Shown piece after piece: positions 15,868 through 23,660 of a stretch of 24,818 nt of DNA (positions are counted from its first letter, which is position 1; each line of letters starts with the position of its first letter). The position numbers were made by a program, and so were the translations under genes. Origin of the DNA: an uncultured Methanobrevibacter sp. (GTDB lineage Archaea; Methanobacteriota; Methanobacteria; Methanobacteriales; Methanobacteriaceae); the NCBI RefSeq assembly GCF_900316895.1, contig NZ_ONER01000025.1:1-24818 (forward strand). The letters run 5' to 3'. Under the pieces are notes generated by a model. That model ran no database searches. It was not told the DNA's origin and saw only the letters and a program-made list of their open reading frames with translations.

Positions 15868-16668
15868 ATGATTATTTTAAAGATTGGTGGCAGTATTTTA
15901 ACAAACAAGGACTCCAAGGAAAGCGAAGTTGATGCCTTGAGCCTTAAAAGAATTGCATCTGAAATCAAAGCTTCTATGGATGCATCAGCTAAACAGCTGG
16001 TCATCGTTCATGGTGCGGGTTCTTTCGGACATCCTCCTGCAAAGAAACATAAAATCGGAGAGGAATTTGATGAGTCACAATATCCTGAAAAGAGATTAGG
16101 GTTTTGTGAAATTCAAAATGAAGTCAAAAAATTGAACATGTTCATCTGTGAAGCTTTCATTGAAGAAGGATTGCCTGTTATTGCCGTTCCGGCATCAGGT
16201 TTCATCACTGCTACAAACAAGAGAATAACTGATGGAAATCTTGACTTATTTAAAAATTATCTCAAAAAAGGTTTTATTCCTGTAATTTATGGTGACGTTG
16301 TTTTGGATAATGATTTGGAATTTTGCGTCATTTCAGGCGATCAGTTAATTCAGTACTTGGCCAAAAATCTCACTCCCGACCAGGTCATTTTGGGAACTGA
16401 TGTCGATGGAGTTTACAACAAGAATCCTAAAACACATGATGACGCTGTATTTTTTGACAAGTTCACATCACTTGAGGATTTGGATACCCTGGAGGGAACC
16501 ACCAATGTCGATGTAACAGGCGGTATGGTTGGAAAAATTAAAGAACTTTTATATTTAGCAGATTTAGGAATTGAATCTAAAATAATAAATGCCGAAGTCG
16601 AAGACAACATTTTCAAAGTATTGGAAAATAAGCCAGTTAAAGGAACAATAATTTCAAGGGGAAATTAA
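15868..16668 (+). CDS. ipk: Isopentenyl phosphate kinase
   Basis: This 266-residue amino-acid-kinase-fold enzyme phosphorylates isopentenyl phosphate to isopentenyl diphosphate, the step characteristic of the archaeal mevalonate pathway variants. Family features are ILKIGGSILTNKD at the start, VIVHGAGSFGHPPAKKH near residues 47-63, the YGDVVLDN segment, SGDQLIQYLA and LGTDVDGVYNKNP. The His in the HGAGSFGH block region is where the family's phosphate-binding residue is expected. Four bases separate it from mvk and three from fni. Confidence 0.96.
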   Translation: MIILKIGGSILTNKDSKESEVDALSLKRIASEIKASMDASAKQLVIVHGAGSFGHPPAKKHKIGEEFDESQYPEKRLGFCEIQNEVKKLNMFICEAFIEEGLPVIAVPASGFITATNKRITDGNLDLFKNYLKKGFIPVIYGDVVLDNDLEFCVISGDQLIQYLAKNLTPDQVILGTDVDGVYNKNPKTHDDAVFFDKFTSLEDLDTLEGTTNVDVTGGMVGKIKELLYLADLGIESKIINAEVEDNIFKVLENKPVKGTIISRGN

Positions 16669-16671
16669 CAC

Positions 16672-17718
16672 ATGATTTCAGATAGAAAATTGGAGCATTT
16701 ATTAATTTGTGAAAATTATGATGTTGAGTTTAAGGACAAAACCACAGGATTTGAAGATATAGAACTGATCCATAATGTTTTGCCGGAAATTGATAAGAAC
16801 GAAATTGATTTGTCAACTTCAGTTTTCGGTAAGAAATTAGACTCACCTTTATTTATTACAGCTATTACAGGAGGCCATCCTGCGGCTAAAGAAGTTAACA
16901 GGCAATTGGCAATTGCTGCTGAAAATAATGGAATTGCTTTAGGAGTCGGTTCTCAAAGGGCAGCTTGTGAACATCCTGAACTTGCAGACACTTATAGTGT
17001 AGTTCGTGAAAATGCACCTGACTGTTTGCTTGTTGGAAATATTGGAGCTCCCCAACTTAATTTGGCTCAAAAAGCGGTTGAAATATTGGATGCTGATATC
17101 CTTGCCATTCATTTAAATCCTCTTCAGGAATCAATACAGCCGGAAGGCGATTTGGATGCAAGGGGATATACCGATTTGATTGAAAAAATCACCGACACAG
17201 TTGATATTCCGGTTCTTGCAAAGGAAACAGGCTGTGGAATTTCCGCCGAATCAGCTAAAACATTAGTTGAAGCAGGTGTGGATTTCATTGATATTGAAGG
17301 AGCTGGAGGAACCAGTTGGGCCGCTGTTGAAACATACAGGGCAGAGGACAGATACCTGGGAGAAATATTCTGGGACTGGGGAATTCCAACTGCAGTTTCC
17401 ACTGTTGAAGTTACAAATGCAGTCAACGTTCCGGTTATTTCATCAGGAGGTATTCGTACAGGTCTTGAAGCTGCAAAGGCCATTGCTCTTGGAGCAGATG
17501 CTGTTGGTATGGCATTGCCGTTTTTAAAGAATTCTGCTTCTCAGGAAGCTTTAAACACATTTATTAATAGATTTAATGATTCACTAAGAATTGCTATGTT
17601 TTTAGTTGGAGCAAATAATATTGAAGAATTGAAACAATCTAATTTGGTCATTCGTGGAAAAACAAGGGAATGGCTAAATGAAAGAGGTATTAACACAAAG
17701 AGTTATTCAAGGAGATGA
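16672..17718 (+). CDS. fni: Type 2 isopentenyl-diphosphate delta-isomerase (FMN dependent)
   Basis: This 348-residue TIM-barrel flavoenzyme interconverts IPP and DMAPP. It shows the early segment ITAITGGHPAAKEVNRQLA, GVGSQRA, the substrate-site run LNPLQESIQPEGD, KETGCGISAESAKTL, EGAGGTSWAAVETYRA and the FMN phosphate loop SSGGIRTGLEAAKAIALGADAVGM. These are family landmarks and all are intact. It lies between ipk and an RNase J gene with gaps of three bases, so it is part of the same operon. Confidence 0.96.
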   Translation: MISDRKLEHLLICENYDVEFKDKTTGFEDIELIHNVLPEIDKNEIDLSTSVFGKKLDSPLFITAITGGHPAAKEVNRQLAIAAENNGIALGVGSQRAACEHPELADTYSVVRENAPDCLLVGNIGAPQLNLAQKAVEILDADILAIHLNPLQESIQPEGDLDARGYTDLIEKITDTVDIPVLAKETGCGISAESAKTLVEAGVDFIDIEGAGGTSWAAVETYRAEDRYLGEIFWDWGIPTAVSTVEVTNAVNVPVISSGGIRTGLEAAKAIALGADAVGMALPFLKNSASQEALNTFINRFNDSLRIAMFLVGANNIEELKQSNLVIRGKTREWLNERGINTKSYSRR

Positions 17719-17721
17719 AAC

Positions 17722-19065
17722 ATGAGCGTAGAAGTTATCGCTATAGGGGGATATCAGGAAGTCGGGAAAAACATGACTGCTGTCCGCATAGGTGATGATG
17801 TTGTTATTTTTGATATGGGAATTCACCTAGACAGGATCAGTATGCACGAGGACACTGATATCGACAGAATGCACAGTTTAGATTTGATTGAAAGGGGAGT
17901 TATTCCGGACGATACATTGATGAAGGATGTCGATGGTAAAGTAAAGGGAATAGTATTCTCCCACGGTCATTTGGACCACATCGGTGCAGTCGCTAAACTT
18001 GCACACAGATACGATGCACCATTAATCGGAACACCATATACTGCTGCTTTGATAGAAAAACAGATTAAAGGGGAACGCAAATTTAAGGTATCAAATCCAA
18101 TCAAGGTCTTAAACCCTGGAAGCAAAGTAAAGCTTTCAAAGGATATCACATTGGAATTTGTACAGTCAACACACAGTATCCCGCAGGCAGTATTTCCGGT
18201 ATTGCACACTCCTGAGGGAATCATTGTATATGCACTTGATTTTAAATTTGATAACCATCAGAAGGTATCTCCGCCACCTGATTACAAGAGATTAAAAGAA
18301 TTGGGTAAAAAAGGAGTCCTTGCATTAATAGTTGAAACAACTAATGCCAAAAACTTTGATGAAGTAAAAACCCACTCAGAAAGGGTTGCAAAAAACATAT
18401 TGGAAGATGTGATGAGGGGGCCACTGTATGAAAAGACAGGTATGATTGTTACCACATTTTCATCTCACGTCGAACGTGTACAGGCCATTGCAGATATTGC
18501 CAAAAAGAGTCACAGGGAAATATTCTTTTTAGGTCGTTCAATGGAGAGGTTCTGCGGTATTGCACAGAAATTGGGTATTTTAAAGTTGCCTGAAAATGCC
18601 AGCATTTACGGATCTCCAAAGGCAGTCAATAAGGCATTAATGAAAGCTGATGAAGACCGTGCAAACTACTTGCTTGTAACTACAGGGCACCAGGGAGAAC
18701 CTGATGCATTGCTTCCAAGAATTGCCAGTGGAAGAACTCCTTTCAACATTAAAAAAGGAGATAATGTTATTATTTCAGCACCTATTATTCCAAACCCTAC
18801 CAATGCTGCTAACAGGCACATTATGGAAAGGAGATTGAAGGTAAAAGGTGCAAGAATTTATCCTAATGCTCACGTTTCCGGACACGCTGGAAGAGAAGAC
18901 CACAGAGAATTCTTACGTATGTTAAAACCACAACATATCATACCGGCACACGGAGACTTATCAATGCTTGCAGCTTATGCTGAGCTTGCTGAAGAGGAAG
19001 GTTACAGAATCGGATATGATATCCATATTTTAAGGAATGCTCAAGCACAAGTTTTTAGAAGTTAA
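17722..19065 (+). CDS. rnj: Ribonuclease J (beta-CASP metallo-beta-lactamase)
   Basis: This 447-residue beta-CASP ribonuclease is of the archaeal RNase J type, a 5'-3' exonuclease with possible endonuclease activity. The metal motif FSHGHLDHIGAV is at about residues 78-89. Later ligands are the Asp in YALDFKFD and the final His in IIPAHGDLSM. The beta-CASP region carries TTFSSHVERVQAI, VTTGHQGEPDALLPRIASG and HVSGHAGREDH. It is about 100 residues shorter than bacterial RNase J, which carries an extra C-terminal domain, and this is normal for archaea. It is embedded between fni and idsA, and the idsA ribosome binding site follows its stop. Confidence 0.93.
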   Translation: MSVEVIAIGGYQEVGKNMTAVRIGDDVVIFDMGIHLDRISMHEDTDIDRMHSLDLIERGVIPDDTLMKDVDGKVKGIVFSHGHLDHIGAVAKLAHRYDAPLIGTPYTAALIEKQIKGERKFKVSNPIKVLNPGSKVKLSKDITLEFVQSTHSIPQAVFPVLHTPEGIIVYALDFKFDNHQKVSPPPDYKRLKELGKKGVLALIVETTNAKNFDEVKTHSERVAKNILEDVMRGPLYEKTGMIVTTFSSHVERVQAIADIAKKSHREIFFLGRSMERFCGIAQKLGILKLPENASIYGSPKAVNKALMKADEDRANYLLVTTGHQGEPDALLPRIASGRTPFNIKKGDNVIISAPIIPNPTNAANRHIMERRLKVKGARIYPNAHVSGHAGREDHREFLRMLKPQHIIPAHGDLSMLAAYAELAEEEGYRIGYDIHILRNAQAQVFRS

Positions 19066-19078
19066 AGAGGGATTATTT

Positions 19079-20059
19079 ATGAGTGATGTAAAAGAAGTAC
19101 TTGGAAATTATTCAACAGACATTACAAAAACAATTGAGGAAGAGTTAGCTACAATAACTCCAGATAATTTGGCTGAAGCGTCAGTTTACTTAACTCGTGC
19201 TGGAGGAAAAATGTTAAGGCCGGCTTTAACATTAATAACTGCTGAAGCTGTTGGCGGAAAACGTGAATCTGCTCTTAAAGCAGGCGCAGCCATTGAATTG
19301 ATTCACACATTCTCCCTAATTCATGATGACATCATGGATCAGGATGATATGAGAAGGGGAATGCCTTCTGTCCATAAGGTTTGGGGCGATGATGTTGCAA
19401 TTCTTGCCGGAGACACATTATTCTCTAAAGCATTTGAGATTATCATCTGTTCTGAAGGAACAAGTTCCGAGCAAAACAACAAGGCTTTGGCAACCGTTGC
19501 TGATGCATGCGTTAAAATCTGTGAAGGTCAGGCATTGGACATGGGCTTTGAGGAAAGATTCGATGTAACCGAAGATGAATACATGGAAATGATTTTCAAA
19601 AAGACCGGTGCATTGATTGCAGCCGCCACCAAGGCTGGAGCCATCATGGGCGGAGCAAACGATGAAGTGGTTGATGCATTGTATGAATATGGTCGTTTAA
19701 TCGGACTTGCTTTCCAGATTCAGGATGATTATCTTGACCTTGCTTCCGATGAGGAAACATTAGGAAAACCAATCGGTTCAGATATCGGCAAAGGCAAGAT
19801 GACCATTATTGCAATCAACGGTTTGGCCAGTGCTGATGATGATAGGTTACTTGAAATCTTAAAAGCTGACAATAATTCTCAAGATGAGATAGATGAAGCT
19901 ATTGAGATTTTAACAAATTGTGGTGCTATTGAATATGCTCGCAATTTGGCACAAGAATCTGTGATGAAAGCAAAAGAAGTACTTGAAATATTGGACGACT
20001 CTTCATCTAAACAGATACTTGTTGACATTGCAGATTTTGTACTTGAGAGAAACGTATAA
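19079..20059 (+). CDS. idsA: Short-chain isoprenyl diphosphate synthase (FPP/GGPP synthase)
   Basis: This 326-residue all-helical prenyltransferase condenses DMAPP with IPP to farnesyl and geranylgeranyl diphosphate, precursors of archaeal ether lipids. Seen are GGKMLRPALTLI, the first Asp-rich motif DDIMD in LIHDDIMDQDDMRRG and the second motif DDYLD in FQIQDDYLDLASD. An in-frame ATG at 19037 lies inside the RNase J gene. I chose 19079 because AGAGGG is placed correctly before it and MSDVKEVL fits the family N-terminus. A terminator overlaps its stop codon, which marks the end of the long eno-idsA run. Confidence 0.96.
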   Translation: MSDVKEVLGNYSTDITKTIEEELATITPDNLAEASVYLTRAGGKMLRPALTLITAEAVGGKRESALKAGAAIELIHTFSLIHDDIMDQDDMRRGMPSVHKVWGDDVAILAGDTLFSKAFEIIICSEGTSSEQNNKALATVADACVKICEGQALDMGFEERFDVTEDEYMEMIFKKTGALIAAATKAGAIMGGANDEVVDALYEYGRLIGLAFQIQDDYLDLASDEETLGKPIGSDIGKGKMTIIAINGLASADDDRLLEILKADNNSQDEIDEAIEILTNCGAIEYARNLAQESVMKAKEVLEILDDSSSKQILVDIADFVLERNV

Positions 20060-20080
20060 TTTTTCTCTCGCTTTTTTTTT
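20045..20080 (+). terminator. Strong intrinsic terminator after idsA
   Basis: GAGAGAAA (20045-20052) pairs perfectly with TTTCTCTC (20062-20069) around a nine-base loop that contains the idsA stop codon. GC and nine T residues (20072-20080) follow. The overlap with the coding end means the left arm is part of the last codons. It ends the eno-idsA transcription run. Confidence 0.75.
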
Positions 20081-20734
20081 ATTTCATTTTTAGTATTTTT
20101 GTATCCTCATTTTTTTCACTAAAATTGCAATTGATTTTTGAGCAACCATTTTTTCAAAATTTTAAAGTTCAGTATTCGTATTAAATTTGAACATTTTTCA
20201 TTTTGAAATTTGCAAAAAATCATTGGGAAAATCCAAATAATTTATCATTATTTTTAACGATTTATCACGATTCTTAATTGTTTTAATTTCTCGAATATTA
20301 AAAGTTATTTTAGTTATTTGATATATTAAAATATCTTATTTTTACTATTTAAATAGTAGATTAACAAAATAATGCTATAATAAGTATTTATTGTTAGTAA
20401 TATTAAATTTAAATCTATTAAATGCCTCAGATATTTTAATAATATTTATATATTTAGTAATATAATATCTATTATTAGGTTATTCATTCAATTGGATAAT
20501 TTTGTTTGACTAATTATAAATTGTTCAGAGTAATACGAATAATTTACAATAATTAGAACAAAATCGAAGTCAAGATGCTAATCATAAAAATTCATGTTGT
20601 GCTTAAACCGGTAAGTGATATGTGAATCTGTTTTAAAATCTTGTAATAGTTTAACTTTAAATCTGTTAAATTTCGATTTGTTCTGGTTAATGCTGTGAAA
20701 TATTCTGATGCTCTATAAAATTTGGAGAGAAAAT
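20081..20734. other. 654-base AT-rich non-coding region with palindromes
   Basis: No plausible gene was found on either strand. A perfect 16-base palindrome TACTATTTAAATAGTA is at 20343-20358. A long imperfect inverted repeat has arms at 20499-20517 and 20549-20564, giving 16 paired bases with a three-base bulge and a 31-base loop. CTTA/TAAG around an ACCGGT core lies at 20602-20615. Near-repeats of AATCTGTT occur at about 20625 and 20662. TATA-like runs are common, so the true promoter of the redox genes cannot be fixed. CTATAAAAT at 20712-20720 is too close to the ATG at 20735 unless the leader is absent. Confidence 0.6.
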
Positions 20735-21748
20735 ATGTTGGAGATTAAGCACACTTTATGCCCATCTTGCAGCGTCGGTTGCGGTATTAATGTTGTTTTA
20801 AATGAGGGAGAAGTTGTGGGAACATTCCCATATAAAAGACACCCTGTTAACGCAGGAAAAAATTGTTTGAATGGAAGAAATTCTATTGATTGTTATTTAA
20901 ACAAATTTGAAAATGTTGATGAAGATGCATTGATTGGGGATATTAAAAAAGAATTGCAATCCGCAGATTCCTCAAACGTTACAGTAATCTGTTCAGGTAA
21001 CAATACAATTGAAGAAACTGAGGTAATTAAAGAATTTGCAGAATCTAATGGTTTTAATATCGGTTTTTATGCAGATAACTTGAAAAATTATGACGAAGTT
21101 GCTTCTTATGATGATGTGGAAAATGCTCAAAAGGTTTTTGTCATTGGAGACCTATTATATGAAAACCCATTGATTGGAAGAAGAGTAGTTCATGCAAAAC
21201 AGAATGGAGCTAAGATTTTCGCATTCGTAAAAGCTGAAAGTTCCGTAACATCTAACATAGCGGACGAATGTTTCAATGCATCCGTTGGAGAATTTTTAGA
21301 CGCTTGCAAAGGCGAGGTCGATGAAAATTCTGTTGTAATATTTAATCAGGTTGATGATGCTGATGATTTGGCTAAAATCGAGGCACTCAATTGCAAAATA
21401 TTGCCTGTGTTCAGTAAATCTAACACTAAAGGTGCATTAAACATTTTGGATGCAAAATCAAAAGATGAAATGTTCGAATTGTTGGACAACACTAAAGTCC
21501 TTCTGGTATTTAATGACGATATTGTTGACGAACTGGAATTTGACTTTTCAAAAATTTCTAAAATAATCAGTTTTGCCCCATGTGCAAACAAGACAACAGA
21601 AATTTCAGACATTGTTGTTCCAATTAAAACATGGCTTGAAAAAGACGGATCATTTGTTAATGCAATGGGTGAGACCCAAACTTTCAATGCTGCAATTGAA
21701 TCAGATGTTTTAAGCGAAATTGAGGTAATTGAAAAATTAAACGGATAG
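20735..21748 (+). CDS. Short FdhA-like iron-sulfur protein lacking the catalytic half
   Basis: This 337-residue protein is related to the alpha subunit of formate dehydrogenase and other molybdopterin oxidoreductases. The N-terminal [4Fe-4S] motif is complete: Cys9-x2-Cys12-x3-Cys16-x27-Cys44. Next come a nucleotide-fold stretch around VFVIGDLLYENPLIGRRVVHAKQNG and an end resembling ISDIVVPIKTWLEKDGSFVNAMGE, which in full-length enzymes precedes the cofactor-closing domain. Complete FdhA is about twice as long. The region with the active-site Cys or Sec and the C-terminal molybdopterin-binding domain are missing. No frameshift is seen, so it looks like a real short form, like the formate dehydrogenase-like (flp) proteins known beside mvh in Methanothermobacter. 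ATG 20735 has GGAGAG before it; an upstream ATG at 20708 has no site. Confidence 0.8.
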   Translation: MLEIKHTLCPSCSVGCGINVVLNEGEVVGTFPYKRHPVNAGKNCLNGRNSIDCYLNKFENVDEDALIGDIKKELQSADSSNVTVICSGNNTIEETEVIKEFAESNGFNIGFYADNLKNYDEVASYDDVENAQKVFVIGDLLYENPLIGRRVVHAKQNGAKIFAFVKAESSVTSNIADECFNASVGEFLDACKGEVDENSVVIFNQVDDADDLAKIEALNCKILPVFSKSNTKGALNILDAKSKDEMFELLDNTKVLLVFNDDIVDELEFDFSKISKIISFAPCANKTTEISDIVVPIKTWLEKDGSFVNAMGETQTFNAAIESDVLSEIEVIEKLNG

Positions 21749-21761
21749 GCAGGTGATTAAT

Positions 21762-22901
21762 ATGAGTTATGTTTTAGCTAAATCTCAAAATGATGATATT
21801 CATAAAGCGGGTGAATGCGGAGGTGCCGTAACCAGCATTCTCAAATATCTGCTTGATGAAGGAATAGTTGATGGCGTATTGGCAATAAGTCCTTGTGATG
21901 ATGTTTACGATGGTGTTCCAACTTTTGTGACTGATTCTGAAGATCTGATAAAGACTGCAGGTTCCTATCACTGCGCCCCTACAATGATCGGGGACCTTGT
22001 GCAAAAGTACTTCTTTGACAAGAAAGTGGCAGTGACAGCAAAGCCTTGCGACATGAGGGCAATAGAAGAGCTTATTACAAGACACAAAATTAAGAGGGAC
22101 AACATTTATGTAATCGGTTTGAACTGCGGAGGAACAGTGTCACCTGTAAGCGGCAGAAAGATGATTGATCTTTTCTATGAAGCAGACCCTGATGATGTCA
22201 TAAGCGAAGAAATCGACAAGGGTCAGTTCATCATCGAGCTTGCAGACGGTTCCGAAGAGGCAGTCAAAATCCATGACCTTGAAAATGAGGGATACGGTCG
22301 CCGTACCAACTGCCAAAGATGTGATGTCAAAATCCCAAGAAAGGCGAACCTTGCCTGCGGTAACTGGGGGGCTGAGGACGGCTGGACTTTCATTGAAATA
22401 AATGATGAAAAAGGTCAGGAATTGATTGACGGTGCCAAAAAGGCAGGAATCCTTGAAACCAAAACCCCTGCTCAGGGAGCTATCGACGGAAGAGCTAAAG
22501 TTGAAGGCATCATGATTAAGATGGCCAATAAGGTTCAAAATGCAGTCTATCCTACTGTCAGCGAAATGGACGAATGGAGCCGTTGCATAAGCTGCTATGC
22601 ATGTCGTGATGTCTGTCCGATTTGCTGGTGCTTTGAAAACTGCGAATTGAACAAGCCATACTTCAAGGATGAGACAAACATTCCTCCAACCCCGATTGCA
22701 TTCCAGGGAGTAAGGCTGTCCCACATGAGCTTCAGCTGTGTTGATTGCGGACAGTGTGACGATGTATGTCCAATGGACATTCCAGTATCATTGATTTTCG
22801 ATAAATTGCAGAAAAAATACTTTAATAGGACCGGCTATGTAGCTGGAGTTTCTGATGATATCAAACCTCCATTATACAGTCCGGAAAAAACAGAATTATA
22901 G
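21762..22901 (+). CDS. FdhB/FrhB-like F420-oxidoreductase beta subunit
   Basis: This 379-residue protein belongs to the F420-reducing hydrogenase/formate dehydrogenase beta-subunit family, which binds FAD, F420 and iron-sulfur clusters. It starts with the family block GECGGAVTSILKYLLDEGIVDGVLA and continues with KPCDMRAIEELI and IGLNCGGTVSP. The cluster-binding NCQRCDVKIPRKANLACGNWG is followed by two C-terminal ferredoxin motifs: Cys275/278/281/285, with extra Cys at 288, 290 and 294, and Cys326/329/332/336. AGGTGATT before the ATG at 21762 decides the start over a GTG at 21753. It lies 13 bases after the FdhA-like gene and 10 before the MvhD-like gene, so a complex of the three is likely. 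Confidence 0.9.
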   Translation: MSYVLAKSQNDDIHKAGECGGAVTSILKYLLDEGIVDGVLAISPCDDVYDGVPTFVTDSEDLIKTAGSYHCAPTMIGDLVQKYFFDKKVAVTAKPCDMRAIEELITRHKIKRDNIYVIGLNCGGTVSPVSGRKMIDLFYEADPDDVISEEIDKGQFIIELADGSEEAVKIHDLENEGYGRRTNCQRCDVKIPRKANLACGNWGAEDGWTFIEINDEKGQELIDGAKKAGILETKTPAQGAIDGRAKVEGIMIKMANKVQNAVYPTVSEMDEWSRCISCYACRDVCPICWCFENCELNKPYFKDETNIPPTPIAFQGVRLSHMSFSCVDCGQCDDVCPMDIPVSLIFDKLQKKYFNRTGYVAGVSDDIKPPLYSPEKTEL

Positions 22902-22911
22902 AGGTGGTTTG

Positions 22912-23316
22912 ATGGCAGACGATTTAAAAATTGTAGGTTTATTATGTAACTGGTGTTGTTATGGTGGAGCAGATACCGCAGGAACCGCACGTATGCAATA
23001 CTCACCAAACATCAGAATTATTCGTGTAATGTGCTCTGGAAGAATCAGTCCTTCCATGATATTCAAGGCATTTCAGGAAGGTGCCGACGGAGTGTTTGTA
23101 GGAGGTTGCCACATTGGTGATTGCCATTATGATGCAGGTAACTACAAATGGTCCAGAAGGTCAAAAATTGTTGAAGACATTCTTGAGGAATTCGGAATCG
23201 AAAAGGAAAGATTCTGTCATGAATGGATTTCAGCATCTGAAGGTGAAAAGTTCCAAAGGACAATGGAGGAATTCCGCAAGGAATTGAATAAGCTTGGGCC
23301 ATTGGAATTAGACTAA
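22912..23316 (+). CDS. MvhD-like iron-sulfur electron-transfer protein
   Basis: This 134-residue protein is of the MvhD family, a [2Fe-2S] protein that passes electrons from a hydrogenase or formate dehydrogenase to heterodisulfide reductase HdrA. The family residues are Cys12, Cys15 and Cys16 in LLCNWCCYGGAD, Cys41 in MCSGRI and Cys66 and Cys71 in GGCHIGDCHYDAGN. The ATG at 22912 has GAGGTGG before it; earlier in-frame codons lie within the preceding gene. In hydrogenase operons mvhG and mvhA would follow. Here the run stops and a structured non-coding region begins at the stop codon. A FlpD-type name is possible. Linking the two upstream proteins to Hdr is an inference from the family. Confidence 0.9.
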   Translation: MADDLKIVGLLCNWCCYGGADTAGTARMQYSPNIRIIRVMCSGRISPSMIFKAFQEGADGVFVGGCHIGDCHYDAGNYKWSRRSKIVEDILEEFGIEKERFCHEWISASEGEKFQRTMEEFRKELNKLGPLELD

Positions 23317-23437
23317 TCAAATATGTCAAGAAAGTAAATGGCTCACGCTATTTACTTTCATTAATTATCTTTCCAACATCAGTGATTCGTTGCTGATGTT
23401 AGAAAGATAGTTAAATAGCGAATATTTGATTATTTTT
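23314..23437 (+). terminator. Three-way-junction inverted-repeat element ending in a T-run
   Basis: An outer stem of 11 bases (23314-23324 with 23422-23432) encloses two inner hairpins. The first has GAAAGTAAATGG and CTATTTACTTTC at 23330-23359, a 12-pair stem with one G-T pair. The second pairs 23361-23382 with 23393-23414, 22 positions with one mismatch and one G-T pair. TTTTT follows the outer stem. The first base of the structure is the T of the MvhD-like gene's stop codon. TAAATAGCG (23412-23420) can also pair with CGCTATTTA (23346-23354), which would break the first hairpin. It may terminate the redox operon, act as a small RNA or be a short non-autonomous mobile element. I cannot decide. 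Confidence 0.55.
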
Positions 23438-23440
23438 CAG

Positions 23441-23542
23441 ATTAATTTTTCTATATTGATATTATCATCATTGCCTTAAACTGTTGATTGAGCATTACCG
23501 ATTGGTAGTTTAATTTTTTCTCCATCAATATGGAAGATTAAT
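23441..23542. repeat. Second nested inverted-repeat element
   Basis: Arms at 23441-23460 and 23524-23542 pair over about 18 positions with one bulged T and two G-T pairs. Inside them TTAAACT (23476-23482) pairs with AGTTTAA (23507-23513), and ACC-GATT-GGT (23497-23506) forms a small tip. No coding potential is seen. The arrangement is a nested, rod-like fold in an otherwise gene-free stretch. Confidence 0.45.
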
Positions 23543-23594
23543 TAAAAAAATGAGAGTTATATGAGTTTCATGTAGGTTTCATTTACTGTCTACA

Positions 23595-23627
23595 ATAGCT
23601 ATTGAAGCCCATCACTTTAATAGCTAT
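23595..23627 (-). terminator. Hairpin between convergent transcripts
   Basis: ATAGCTATT (23595-23603) pairs with AATAGCTAT (23619-23627) around a 15-base loop. A T-rich stretch follows on the plus strand. On the minus strand, where it lies about 35 bases after the nicotianamine synthase stop, a T-rich flank is also available. It may serve as a terminator for the minus-strand gene or for both directions. Confidence 0.4.
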
Positions 23628-23660
23628 ATTTTATTTTTAAAAATAATGAAAAGAAATTTT

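Noticed and set aside
20712..20720. CTATAAAAT as the promoter of the redox operon
   Set aside because: A start 25 bases downstream would fall after the chosen ATG at 20735, so it does not fit unless translation begins later.
20735..21748. The FdhA-like gene as a decayed pseudogene
   Set aside because: The frame is open from a good ribosome binding site to a stop next to the following gene, all four cluster Cys are intact and the spacing is operon-like. A short functional form is more likely, although decay by a clean deletion cannot be excluded.
22140..22724. A 194-codon open frame on the minus strand within the FdhB-like gene
   Set aside because: It is antisense to a well supported gene with all its cluster motifs. 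No initiation signal or recognisable domain was seen.
23314..23627. A CRISPR array
   Set aside because: The repeats here are inverted, unequal in length and not regularly spaced. No direct repeat unit with spacers is present.
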